NCBI GenBank assembly: GCA_018057635.1
Contig: JAGPDJ010000048.1
Location: forward strand, 1-10,865
From: Ferruginibacter sp.
Lineage (GTDB): Bacteria > Bacteroidota > Bacteroidia > Chitinophagales > Chitinophagaceae
Length of the DNA: 10,865 nt
Direction of reading: 5' to 3'
Both the position numbers and the translations under genes were made by a program. The notes under the pieces were generated by a model that saw only the letters and a list, made by a program, of their open reading frames with translations, made no database searches and was not told the DNA's origin. Shown here piece after piece: positions 1-7,520 of this stretch; the first letter of the stretch is position 1; every line of letters begins with the position of its first letter.

Positions 1-30
1 ACGTTTAATTTCGTATCCACGTTTTGCCAT
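1..30 (-). CDS. Possible 5' end of a divergent gene, cut by the left edge
   Basis: On the minus strand an ATG at 28-30 opens a frame that stays open to the window edge and reads MAKRGYEIKR. The residue mix and codons look like those of an ordinary gene start, and the position is divergent to the exported protein starting at 62, leaving a 31-bp gap. Ten codons are far too few to identify a product, and a chance open stretch of this length is common. No clean TAnnTTTG box lies upstream on the minus strand. Sequence to the left of the window would settle it. Confidence 0.25.
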   Translation of the reverse strand, partial: MAKRGYEIKR

Positions 31-61
31 GAACGTGTTAATGCCAACAAAAAGTATAGCC

Positions 62-2551
62 ATGAATTTTTTAAAATTTTCTACAGTACTCATTTGTATT
101 GTTTTTACACTGACTGCTTTTGGCCAAAAAACAAAAAGGTCGTTGCAAATAAAGCGGATAAATACAGCCATTAAAATTGATGGTATACTGGATGACACAT
201 CCTGGAAAGATGCTCCTGTTGCTGATAAATTTGTTTCATTGAGGCCAACTCCCTTTTTAACTGAAAGTCCGGATAATGCAACAGAAATATATTTCCTTTA
301 TAACGATGAAGGTATCTATATTGGCGGCTATCTGCACGAAAAGAACAAAGACAGTATTGCATCTGAATTAATAGGCCGCGACGGATTTGGTAATAATGAT
401 TTTATCGGGGTTATTTTTGATACTTACAATGATAAATTGAATGGATTTGAATATTTCGTAACACCATTGGGTGAACAGATGGATTCTAAAATGTCATCTG
501 GTGGAAATGAAGATTTTAGCTGGAATGCGGTTTGGGAAAGTGCTTCAAAACTGCAAAAAGATGGATGGAGCTTTGAAATGTTCCTGCCTTATTCCTGTAT
601 TCGATTTGGTAAAAAGAAGATACAAGACTGGGGGCTTAACATTGTAAGGAGAAGACAGAAAAGCGGCCAGCAATTATTCTGGAATTCAATAGACCCAGCT
701 GCCAACGGATTTATGGCACAGGAAGGAATATTAACCGGGCTGGAAAATATAAAACCTCCGATGCGCCTGCAGTTATCACCTTATTTTTCTGCTTACCTGA
801 ATCACGATGGTACCGCTGGCCCCGGTATTAAAAAGAACACAACACTTATCAATGGAGGCATGGATGTTAAATATGGTATCAACCAGGCGTTTACGTTAGA
901 TATGACCCTGGTACCTGATTTTGGACAGGTACAGACTGATAATAAATTCTTAAATCTGAGCCCTTTTGAACAAAGGTTTTCGGAAAACAGGACCTTTTTT
1001 ACAGAAGGAACAGAACTGTTTAATAAAGGGAATCTTTTTTACAGCCGCAGGATCGGGATTGACCCTGTATATAAGAAATGGATATCACCTGCCGCCACCG
1101 ATAGTATTATTGAAGATCCTTCACAGGCAAAGATCATCAATGCAACCAAGATCAGCGGACGTACACAAAAAGGACTGGGAGTAGGAATCCTTAATGCAAT
1201 AACCCAACGACAATTAACAACACTACAAAATAAGACAACCGGTGAAAGGCACGGTGAAGAAAGTATGCCATTAACCAATTACAATGTTTTTGTACTGGAT
1301 CAGACACTGAAGAACAACAGCAGTATTTCACTGGTAAATACTAATGTGTGGAGAAGCGGAAATGATTATGATGCTAATGTTACATCTGCACTTTTTGATT
1401 TAAACAATAAGAAGAACAGCTGGAATGTTGGAGGAAATGTAAGTTTCAGTAATGTAATCGGTGCTAATAATAAAACAATAACCGGGTATGCACACAGCAT
1501 TTACCTGGGTAAAACTAGCGGCCGTTTTACCTTTAATGTATGGCAGGATCTTACCAATGATAAATATGATAAAAGTGATCTTGGGTATTTTACCAATAAC
1601 AATACCATGGACCAGGGATTGTGGGCAGGATATAACTGGAACAAGCCGGGTAAATGGTATAATCAGTTGCGCATAAATACCAACTTCTGGGTAAGCAGGC
1701 TGGTATCGCCCATAGATAATTTACGTAGAAAGTCAATGATGTTCCAGGGGGCAGGAATTAATTTTAACGCGAATGCACAAACGAAAAAACTCTGGTGGCT
1801 CGGTTTAAACATTAATGGCGGACCGGGTGGAAATGATTTTTATGAACCAAGGTCATATGGCCGGGTTTTCCGGAATAAGGGAAGGATCGGGCTAAATGCA
1901 TATGTGGAAAGTAATTCAGCTAAGCGGTTTTCCTGGAGCGGAAACCTGTTTGCCGGCACAGGTGGTGTATTTAAAAGAACAAGCCTTGAATACAGCCTTT
2001 CCGGTAAAGCCCGCTTTAACAGTAAATTTTCTGTAGACTATACGGTTTTTATATCCAATACAAAAAACCAGCCGGGTTGGGCCAGCCAGGAAACAAATAC
2101 ATCCGGTGAACAGGTTATCTATTTTTCAAGAAGGGATGTAAGAAATGTAGAAAATGTGCTGAGCCTTAAATACAGCTTCACCAACAGGATGGGCTTTACC
2201 ATGCGTACAAGGCATTCCTGGACAAAAGTAGATCCGAAGGAGTTTTATGAACTGGATAAATTTGGAGATCTGCAGCCGCTTACCACTACATTTACAAAGA
2301 ATGTAAATCAGAATTTCAATTTCTTAAGTGTTGATATGGTTTACAACTGGCAGTTTGCTCAGGGAAGTTTTTTCAGCATTGTATGGAAAGATTTCGGGGA
2401 GAGTTTCAGCCGGCAGTTTGAAAGGGATTATGTAACAAACCTAGGTAAAACCATAGATGGTTCACATTATAACAGTTTGTCTGTAAAAGTGATATATTTT
2501 ATTGATTATCTAACGGCAAGGCAGAAACTAAGTAAGAAGAAATCAGTGTAG
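62..2551 (+). CDS. Exported CBM9-like / DUF5916 protein (probable outer-membrane beta-barrel)
   Basis: An exported protein of 829 residues counted from the ATG at 62. An in-frame ATG at 29 also exists, but the one at 62 directly precedes a typical signal peptide (MNFLKFSTVLICIVFTLTAFGQ), so I prefer it. After the signal comes a carbohydrate-binding family 9-like domain (about residues 30-220, beginning with the IKIDGILDDTSW block). The DUF5916 region follows to the end. Its signature is visible near residues 284-315 as VPDFGQVQTDN, then LSPFEQRF and RTFFTEG. The C-terminal half is rich in alternating aromatic/polar strands and glycine turns, as expected for an outer-membrane barrel. Family length is usually about 700-900 residues, so it looks complete. 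The precise substrate or role of this family is not known to me; the CBM9-like fold does not by itself prove sugar binding. It ends 202 bp before the convergent peptidase gene, with a shared terminator between them. Confidence 0.88.
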   Translation: MNFLKFSTVLICIVFTLTAFGQKTKRSLQIKRINTAIKIDGILDDTSWKDAPVADKFVSLRPTPFLTESPDNATEIYFLYNDEGIYIGGYLHEKNKDSIASELIGRDGFGNNDFIGVIFDTYNDKLNGFEYFVTPLGEQMDSKMSSGGNEDFSWNAVWESASKLQKDGWSFEMFLPYSCIRFGKKKIQDWGLNIVRRRQKSGQQLFWNSIDPAANGFMAQEGILTGLENIKPPMRLQLSPYFSAYLNHDGTAGPGIKKNTTLINGGMDVKYGINQAFTLDMTLVPDFGQVQTDNKFLNLSPFEQRFSENRTFFTEGTELFNKGNLFYSRRIGIDPVYKKWISPAATDSIIEDPSQAKIINATKISGRTQKGLGVGILNAITQRQLTTLQNKTTGERHGEESMPLTNYNVFVLDQTLKNNSSISLVNTNVWRSGNDYDANVTSALFDLNNKKNSWNVGGNVSFSNVIGANNKTITGYAHSIYLGKTSGRFTFNVWQDLTNDKYDKSDLGYFTNNNTMDQGLWAGYNWNKPGKWYNQLRINTNFWVSRLVSPIDNLRRKSMMFQGAGINFNANAQTKKLWWLGLNINGGPGGNDFYEPRSYGRVFRNKGRIGLNAYVESNSAKRFSWSGNLFAGTGGVFKRTSLEYSLSGKARFNSKFSVDYTVFISNTKNQPGWASQETNTSGEQVIYFSRRDVRNVENVLSLKYSFTNRMGFTMRTRHSWTKVDPKEFYELDKFGDLQPLTTTFTKNVNQNFNFLSVDMVYNWQFAQGSFFSIVWKDFGESFSRQFERDYVTNLGKTIDGSHYNSLSVKVIYFIDYLTARQKLSKKKSV

Positions 2552-2586
2552 AATAGATAGCCGGTTTGTTTTGTAGTCGTCTATTT

Positions 2587-2614
2587 AAGAGATCCCTCCT
2601 TCGTCGGGATGACA
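2587..2614 (+). repeat. Dispersed imperfect palindromic repeat, copy 1
   Basis: A unit with core GATCCCTCCTTCGTCGGGAT followed by GACA. The arms ATCCC and GGGAT can pair across a 9-nt loop. A second copy in the same orientation begins 70 bp downstream. Similar GGGATGAC-type elements are, from general experience, scattered in many bacterial genomes; that is recollection and not a search result. Confidence 0.75.
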
Positions 2615-2656
2615 AGTGTGAAAAAATTACTCATTAATTGGGAAGACTGGTGCAAT

Positions 2657-2684
2657 AAAAGATCCCTCCTTTGACGGGATGACA
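2657..2684 (+). repeat. Dispersed imperfect palindromic repeat, copy 2
   Basis: Second direct copy of the unit at 2587-2614, with core GATCCCTCCTTTGACGGGAT then GACA. Over the 24-nt core it differs from copy 1 at only two positions. The ATCCC/GGGAT arms are kept while the loop varies, which suggests the arms matter. It lies directly beside the terminator hairpin at 2691-2746. Confidence 0.75.
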
Positions 2685-2690
2685 TAAAAA

Positions 2691-2746
2691 TGCCGGGATG
2701 CGGTATTGACATAAAACGTCTTTCCGCCTTCCCGGCAATTTTTTTT
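2691..2746. terminator. Probable bidirectional intrinsic terminator between convergent genes
   Basis: The arms TGCCGGGA (2691-2698) and TCCCGGCA (2730-2737) pair perfectly. After a small bulge, GCGG (2700-2703) pairs with CCGC (2724-2727). On the plus strand the stem is followed by AATTTTTTTT, serving the DUF5916 gene. On the minus strand it is followed by TTTTTATG, serving the peptidase gene whose stop is at 2754. Strong GC stem plus T-run on both sides makes a shared terminator the simplest reading. The right arm is one copy of a 22-nt repeat found again at 5025. Confidence 0.75.
2717..2738 (-). repeat. 22-nt repeat, copy 1 (TTGCCGGGAAGGCGG-type), inverted relative to copy 2
   Basis: Read on the minus strand this begins TTGCCGGGAAGGCGG and is identical over 22 nt to 5025-5046 on the plus strand. 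Here it forms the right arm of the terminator hairpin; the left arm of that hairpin is a degenerate partner. The two copies lie at either end of the S9 peptidase gene in opposite orientation. Confidence 0.8.
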
Positions 2747-2753
2747 CAGGTTG

Positions 2754-4907
2754 TTATTTCAACAATCCTTTAGGAACTTCTTTTTCCAGTAAATATTTAT
2801 AAATGAATTTTGTTTTCAGGTTTTGAAAATGAAGCCCTTTATTGCCACCCCATCCGTGTCTGCCACCACTGTACATCATAAATTCAAAATCTTTTTTCTG
2901 GTCCTGGAGTTTGCTTATTAACTGGATGCTGTTTTGCAAATGCACATTATCATCAATAACTCCATGAGCAATCTGTAACATGCCTTTGTACTTATCTGTA
3001 TAAGTTAATGCTGAACTTTTTTTATAACCATCAGGATTGTCTTCCAGGGTTCCCATAAAACGTTCTGTATAATGAGAGTCATACAGGCTCCAGTCAACAA
3101 CACTTCCGCCAGCCATGCCATGTGTAAAAATATCAGCGCCATATGTAAGTGCATAGCAACTCATATATCCGCCATAACTAAAACCGGTAATACAGATCTT
3201 TGAAGGGTCAGCGTTCCCATTAGTGATCAGCCAATTAACCATGGTAGTGTAATCTTTCATTTCCCAATAACCAAGATTGTGATACATATAGTTCACGCCT
3301 TCTTTTCCAAAATGCCCGCTTGCCCTGTGATCCATGGCAACCTGTATCAATCCTTCTTTGGCAAACCATTGCTGTGTACCAGAAATTGTCCAGTTATCCA
3401 TCACGGTACCTGCATTTGGGCCGCCATAAACAGAAATGAGCACAGGATATTTTTTATTTTTATCCATATTTAAAGGCCAGGTAACTTTCATGGGCAATTC
3501 AAAAAGGCCGTCTTCACTTTTTACTCGGATCAACTCAGTTTTAGCAAGCAGGTAATTATCAAATTCAGGGCCTTTGGCATTGGCAAGCTCTTTAATTACT
3601 TTACCATTGTTATCTGCAAGTATCATTATTGCAGGAGTTGCTGAATTCGTTTGCGTTGTTATAAAGTATGAGCCATCAGGCGATAAATTGATGGTTCCAT
3701 TATTATAATCTCCTGAAGTAAGGCGTTTTAAATTCTTTCCATTCAGGTTAACCCTGTATAGGTCTTTTCTTGCTGAATTTTCAATTCCCCTGGCAGTGAA
3801 ATAAACGATCCCTTTTTTTTCATCAATATAGTTGAGATCTGTAACTGTGAATTTACCGCTTGTTACTGCATTGATCAGTTTACCATTCATATCATAATAA
3901 TAAAGTTGTTCCCAACCTGACGCATTATTAAAAAGCAAGAAACCTTTTCCATTTTCTAAAAAATGCAGGCGCTTACCTTCATCATCCAGGTCCACCCATG
4001 TTTTTTGTTCTTCATTGTAAAAAATAGTTTTACTGCCGTTGGTAATATTAACCTCCCAGATCTTCAGGTTATTCTGTTTCCTGTTCATCCATTGAACAAG
4101 CAGGCTGCTGCCATCTGGCTTCCAGTAAGGCATTCCAAAATACTGATCGTCATTCTGGTTAAAATCTGCCCAGGTTATATTTCCGCCTGCAGGGTTTACA
4201 ATCCCTACTTTTATTTCAGGGTTCTTATCACCAACTTTTGGGTAACGTACTGTTTCCAGGTAACCGTGTTGACCGTTTCCATCAGTAATTGTATACAAAG
4301 GAACCTGGCTGTCATCTGTTCTGAAGAAAGCAATATTTTTACTGTCAGGGCTCCACCAGAATGAACGGTATTGAGAAGAACGGCCCAGGATCTCTTCTGT
4401 ATAAACCCAGCTCGCATAACCATTCATGATAACATCACTGCCATCAGTAGTAAGCCTTTTTTCTGTTTTGGTGCTTATCTCAACAGTATAGAGGTCATTG
4501 TTTTTTGTATAGGCAACAAATTTTCCATCGGGGCTTAATGTTGCATTTATTTCTTTTGCAGAGTCATTGGTGAGTTGCGATTCCGCATCATTGAACTTGT
4601 AGTAGAGGTCGTTTAATTTTGTATTTATCCTTGGTTTTACCTGCGGCAGATTCGCTTTAAGGTCTGCATCTGTAGATTCTTTTTCTTCGCCAGTGGCTGC
4701 ATTTACAACAAGTGTTTTACCTGATTTATTCAACAGGAAATTGCTGTTGTCTATCCAGCGGGTAACATTGGCCGTAGGTTGAATGATACCTTTCAGGTTA
4801 CCTTTAAAATACTGGTCATCTGTAAGTTGTTTTTGTTGTGCCTGCAACTGAAAACTGATCATTGCCGGTAATACAAGAACCGTTATTTTTTTTACTAATG
4901 AAAACAT
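2754..4907 (-). CDS. Secreted S9 family peptidase, dipeptidyl-peptidase IV-like
   Basis: A 717-residue serine peptidase of the prolyl oligopeptidase clan, expected to remove N-terminal dipeptides from peptides in the periplasm or outside the cell. A signal peptide ends near LQAQ (about residue 23). The N-terminal beta-propeller (DPPIV_N) covers roughly residues 90-450, and the alpha/beta-hydrolase domain about 510-717. The triad is visible: Ser577 in GFSYGGYMS, Asp652 in HGVIDDNVH, His684 in GGRHGWGG. The spacing (75 and 107 residues after Ser) closely parallels human DPP IV (S630, D708, H740). Glu171-Glu172 in WVYTEEI matches the double-Glu that holds the substrate amino end in DPP IV, which favours aminodipeptidase over endopeptidase activity. 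Cleavage after proline or alanine is inferred from the family. It stands alone: lysS lies 225 bp upstream on the same strand with a palindromic repeat between, and I saw no clean TAnnTTTG promoter ahead of it. Confidence 0.95.
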   Translation of the reverse strand: MFSLVKKITVLVLPAMISFQLQAQQKQLTDDQYFKGNLKGIIQPTANVTRWIDNSNFLLNKSGKTLVVNAATGEEKESTDADLKANLPQVKPRINTKLNDLYYKFNDAESQLTNDSAKEINATLSPDGKFVAYTKNNDLYTVEISTKTEKRLTTDGSDVIMNGYASWVYTEEILGRSSQYRSFWWSPDSKNIAFFRTDDSQVPLYTITDGNGQHGYLETVRYPKVGDKNPEIKVGIVNPAGGNITWADFNQNDDQYFGMPYWKPDGSSLLVQWMNRKQNNLKIWEVNITNGSKTIFYNEEQKTWVDLDDEGKRLHFLENGKGFLLFNNASGWEQLYYYDMNGKLINAVTSGKFTVTDLNYIDEKKGIVYFTARGIENSARKDLYRVNLNGKNLKRLTSGDYNNGTINLSPDGSYFITTQTNSATPAIMILADNNGKVIKELANAKGPEFDNYLLAKTELIRVKSEDGLFELPMKVTWPLNMDKNKKYPVLISVYGGPNAGTVMDNWTISGTQQWFAKEGLIQVAMDHRASGHFGKEGVNYMYHNLGYWEMKDYTTMVNWLITNGNADPSKICITGFSYGGYMSCYALTYGADIFTHGMAGGSVVDWSLYDSHYTERFMGTLEDNPDGYKKSSALTYTDKYKGMLQIAHGVIDDNVHLQNSIQLISKLQDQKKDFEFMMYSGGRHGWGGNKGLHFQNLKTKFIYKYLLEKEVPKGLLK

Positions 4908-5024
4908 GCCTGTAATTTTTAATTTGAAATTACAAGATAGTTTTTTTTGAAGAAAAGTGATTCTGAAATTTATGAGTGGCTTATTGCAAAAGCAGGTGTG
5001 AAAAAAGAACTATATATATAATAA

Positions 5025-5093
5025 TTGCCGGGAAGGCGGAAAGACGAAACATTTATATCAAATATTATTTTCATCGTTTCGCCTTCCCGGCAA
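5025..5093 (+). repeat. Palindromic repeat with 14-bp perfect stem, copy 2 of the 22-nt repeat
   Basis: The arms TTGCCGGGAAGGCG (5025-5038) and CGCCTTCCCGGCAA (5080-5093) are perfect reverse complements around a 41-nt AT-rich loop. GAAAC/GTTTC (5046-5050 and 5076-5080) offers an alternative inner pairing. The left arm plus eight more bases is identical to the 22-nt repeat at 2717-2738. It lies downstream of lysS and upstream of the peptidase, both on the minus strand. It could stop lysS transcription, but neither side has a strong T-run (the minus side continues AATTATTATATATATA), so I call it a repeat and not a proven terminator. Confidence 0.8.
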
Positions 5094-5108
5094 AATTCAA
5101 ATTTAATG

Positions 5109-5126
5109 CAGGAATAACAGGAATAA
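5109..5126 (+). repeat. Two tandem 9-bp copies of CAGGAATAA
   Basis: CAGGAATAA occurs twice in immediate succession just beyond the lysS stop codon. It is short and probably a local duplication without function. Confidence 0.5.
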
Positions 5127-5132
5127 AATAAG

Positions 5133-6656
5133 TTATGGATTGTTCTCCGGCCTCATCATCGGAAAGAAAAGTACGTCCTGGATACTTTGCTGATTGGTTA
5201 ACAACATGCAAATCCGGTCAATACCAAAACCAATGCCACTGGTTGGCGGCATACCATATTCAAGTGCCCTTAAAAAATCGTGGTCTACAAACATGGCTTC
5301 ATCATCGCCCCGTTCCATTAACCTGGCTTGTTCTTCAAAACGTTCCCGTTGTTCAATAGGGTCGTTCAGCTCACTGTATGCGTTGGCAATTTCTTTTCCA
5401 TTTACAATTAATTCAAAACGCTCCACCAGGCCCGGTTTGCTGCGGTGTTTTTTGGTTAACGGGCTCATTTCAACAGGATAGTCTGTTATAAAGGTTGGTT
5501 GAACATAGTGGCTTTCACATTTCCCCCCAAAAATTTCGTCAATCAGTTTTCCTTTGCCCCATTTCTGGTCGGCATGAATGCCCAGTTGCCTGCAAACATC
5601 CCTGATGCCATCTTCATCCATTTCACTTATGTTGAAACCGGTATGTTCTTGAATGGCATCGTACATGGTAATGCGTTTGTACGGAGCCTTGAAACTAATC
5701 TCACGGTCACCCATAATTGCAGCAGCTGTTCCGTTAACCGCAATAGCTGCTTTTTCCAGCAATTGCTCAGTAGTATCCATCATCCATTCATAATCTTTAT
5801 ATGCTGTATAAAATTCCAGTACAGTGAATTCAGGATTGTGGGTGCGGTCCATGCCTTCATTCCTGAAATTGCGGCTAAATTCATATACCCATTCAAACCC
5901 CCCAACAATCAGTCTTTTTAAATACAATTCATTGGCAATGCGCATATACATTGGAACATCCAGCGCATTGTGGTGAGTAGTGAAAGGCCTGGCTGCTGCT
6001 CCACCCGGAATAGTTTGCAGTACTGGCGTATCAACTTCCAGTGCTCCGCGTTCATTTAAAAATTCACGGATGGCATTAATAAGTTTCGTTCTTTTTATAA
6101 AAACTTCTTTTACGCCCGGGTTAACGATCAGGTCGGCATAACGCTGGCGGTAGCGAAACTCGGGATCCGTTACCTCGTCAAATGATTCACCGTCTTTTTC
6201 TTTAACAACGGGTAGTGGTCGCAATGATTTTGTAAGGATCGTAAATTCTTTTACATGGATGGATGTTTCACCGGTTTTGGTTGTAAAAACATATCCTTTG
6301 ATGCCAATGATGTCTCCGATATCAATCAGTTTTTTCCATACTGTCTGGTATAATGTTTTATCATCACCCGGGCAGATATCATCCTGTTTAATATAAAATT
6401 GTATTTTATCGCCGGCATCCTGTAAAACAGCAAAATTTGCCTTACCCATATCACGTACACTCATGATTCTTCCGGCAATACAAACATCCGCAAAATCAGC
6501 TTTGTTCTCTTCCCCTTTATAATGTTCTTTTATATATGCTGCGGTAGTATTTACAGGGTATAATGCAGCCGGATAAGCGTCAATACCCAGTTTGTTTAAT
6601 TCTGCTAATTTTTCTCTCCGGATGATCTCCTGTTCAGATAAATGTTGTGTACTCAT
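5133..6656 (-). CDS. lysS: Lysyl-tRNA synthetase, class II
   Basis: Charges tRNA-Lys with lysine in the cytoplasm using ATP. The protein is 507 residues from the ATG at 6656, starting [17 protein letters not shown], normal for bacterial LysRS. An N-terminal OB-fold anticodon-binding domain spans roughly residues 55-150 ([17 protein letters not shown]), followed by the class II catalytic domain. Motif 1 lies in the [23 protein letters not shown] region. Motif 2 is [14 protein letters not shown] with Arg265 and Glu267. Motif 3 is GIGFGIDR with Arg481, followed by [11 protein letters not shown] near the C-terminus. An upstream in-frame ATG at 6719 would add 21 residues, but it lies upstream of the transcription start predicted from the promoter at 6693-6723, and the added residues look unlike the family. 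No long C-terminal extension is present. The next gene on the same strand is 225 bp away, so it is likely monocistronic. Confidence 0.97.
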   Translation of the reverse strand: MSTQHLSEQEIIRREKLAELNKLGIDAYPAALYPVNTTAAYIKEHYKGEENKADFADVCIAGRIMSVRDMGKANFAVLQDAGDKIQFYIKQDDICPGDDKTLYQTVWKKLIDIGDIIGIKGYVFTTKTGETSIHVKEFTILTKSLRPLPVVKEKDGESFDEVTDPEFRYRQRYADLIVNPGVKEVFIKRTKLINAIREFLNERGALEVDTPVLQTIPGGAAARPFTTHHNALDVPMYMRIANELYLKRLIVGGFEWVYEFSRNFRNEGMDRTHNPEFTVLEFYTAYKDYEWMMDTTEQLLEKAAIAVNGTAAAIMGDREISFKAPYKRITMYDAIQEHTGFNISEMDEDGIRDVCRQLGIHADQKWGKGKLIDEIFGGKCESHYVQPTFITDYPVEMSPLTKKHRSKPGLVERFELIVNGKEIANAYSELNDPIEQRERFEEQARLMERGDDEAMFVDHDFLRALEYGMPPTSGIGFGIDRICMLLTNQQSIQDVLFFPMMRPENNP

Positions 6657-6692
6657 ATTATTGATGATAATAGCTTTTGCATTACCGGGCAG

Positions 6693-6723
6693 CAAAGGTA
6701 AATCTTGTGAAGCAGGCAAACAA
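6693..6723 (-). promoter_or_regulatory. Bacteroidota-type promoter of lysS
   Basis: Read on the minus strand: TTG (6721-6723), 20 bp, then TACCTTTG (6693-6700), a full match to the Bacteroidota consensus TTG-N19/20-TAnnTTTG. Transcription would start near 6685-6688, giving a leader of about 30 nt before the ATG at 6656. This placement argues against the longer start at 6719. Confidence 0.65.
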
Positions 6724-6812
6724 GGGATGAATCAGATACTTCCTCATTAATTTAACTTTCTTAATTTCACTATTGGCAACATAGTTGTATGTTTAGGTTT
6801 AAACTTTTTAGT

Positions 6813-7517
6813 ATGCGCAGAATATTTACCCTTTTATTATTGGTCATTAGTCTTTCTTCCTGTGAAATACTTAACCAGCTACCAACCAGTACAACCGGCA
6901 TCGGCGGCATTACAGAAGCTGAAGCCGCCCAGGGAATTAAAGAAGCGCTGGGACAAGGATTGACAAAGGCAGTGTTACAACTGAACAGCAACGATGGTTT
7001 TTTTAAGGATGCTTTTTATAAAATATTGCTTCCGCCGGATGCCAAAAAAATTGAAAATACACTGCGGAGTATCGGCCTTGGTAACCAGGTAGACAAAGCA
7101 ATACTGCAGATCAACAGGGGTGCTGAAGATGCTGCCGGATATGCAAAACCAATATTTATAGATGCCATAAAGAGCATGACGCTGAATGATGCCATTGGCC
7201 TGGTAAGGAATGGTGATACCAGTGCTACACATTTTTTCCGGGAAAAAACAACTGAAAAATCGATGACAGCCTTCAGGCCGGTTATCCAGGCTTCGCTGGA
7301 TAAAGTAAGCGCCACAAAATATTATGGCGACCTGGTGAATACGTACAATAATTTTCCGACAACCATTAAAAAGATCAACCCCGACCTTACTTCATTTGTA
7401 ACAGCAAAAGCTACTGATGCATTGTTTGACCTGGTAGCAAAGGAAGAAAAAAACATCAGGAATAATTTTGCAGCAAGAACAACAGATCTTTTAAAGAAGG
7501 TATTTGGAAGTAAATGA
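6813..7517 (+). CDS. DUF4197 domain-containing lipoprotein
   Basis: A predicted lipoprotein of 234 residues with unknown function. The N-terminus MRRIFTLLLLVISLSSC has a basic start, a hydrophobic stretch and a lipobox (LSSC, Cys17), so it should be lipid-anchored in the cell envelope. The rest (about residues 28-230) matches what I recognise as DUF4197: ITEAEAAQGIKEALGQGL near the start, an all-alpha composition, and a C-terminal block around DLTSFVTAKATDALFDLVAK. A longer start at 6789 (MFRFKLFS before MRR) is in frame and cannot be excluded; I prefer 6813 because it gives the more typical signal peptide. The gene is divergent from lysS, and no convincing promoter match was found upstream. 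Its stop is only 3 bp from the stop of the convergent flavin reductase gene. Confidence 0.85.
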   Translation: MRRIFTLLLLVISLSSCEILNQLPTSTTGIGGITEAEAAQGIKEALGQGLTKAVLQLNSNDGFFKDAFYKILLPPDAKKIENTLRSIGLGNQVDKAILQINRGAEDAAGYAKPIFIDAIKSMTLNDAIGLVRNGDTSATHFFREKTTEKSMTAFRPVIQASLDKVSATKYYGDLVNTYNNFPTTIKKINPDLTSFVTAKATDALFDLVAKEEKNIRNNFAARTTDLLKKVFGSK

Positions 7518-7520
7518 TGA

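Noticed and set aside
2554..2753. The repeat cluster considered as a minimal CRISPR array
   Set aside because: Only two imperfect copies of about 24-28 nt with a 42-nt gap, no cas genes, and the units are palindromic dispersed repeats.
3963..4364. A 133-codon open frame on the plus strand inside the peptidase gene
   Set aside because: It is antisense to an intact, motif-complete S9 peptidase and has no recognisable domain; treated as a shadow.
5011..5024. AT dinucleotide run, considered as a promoter or origin-like element
   Set aside because: Short, not in the TAnnTTTG pattern, and without repeats of a DnaA type nearby.
5499..5921. A 140-codon open frame on the plus strand inside lysS
   Set aside because: It runs antisense to conserved class II synthetase motifs and has no independent signal.
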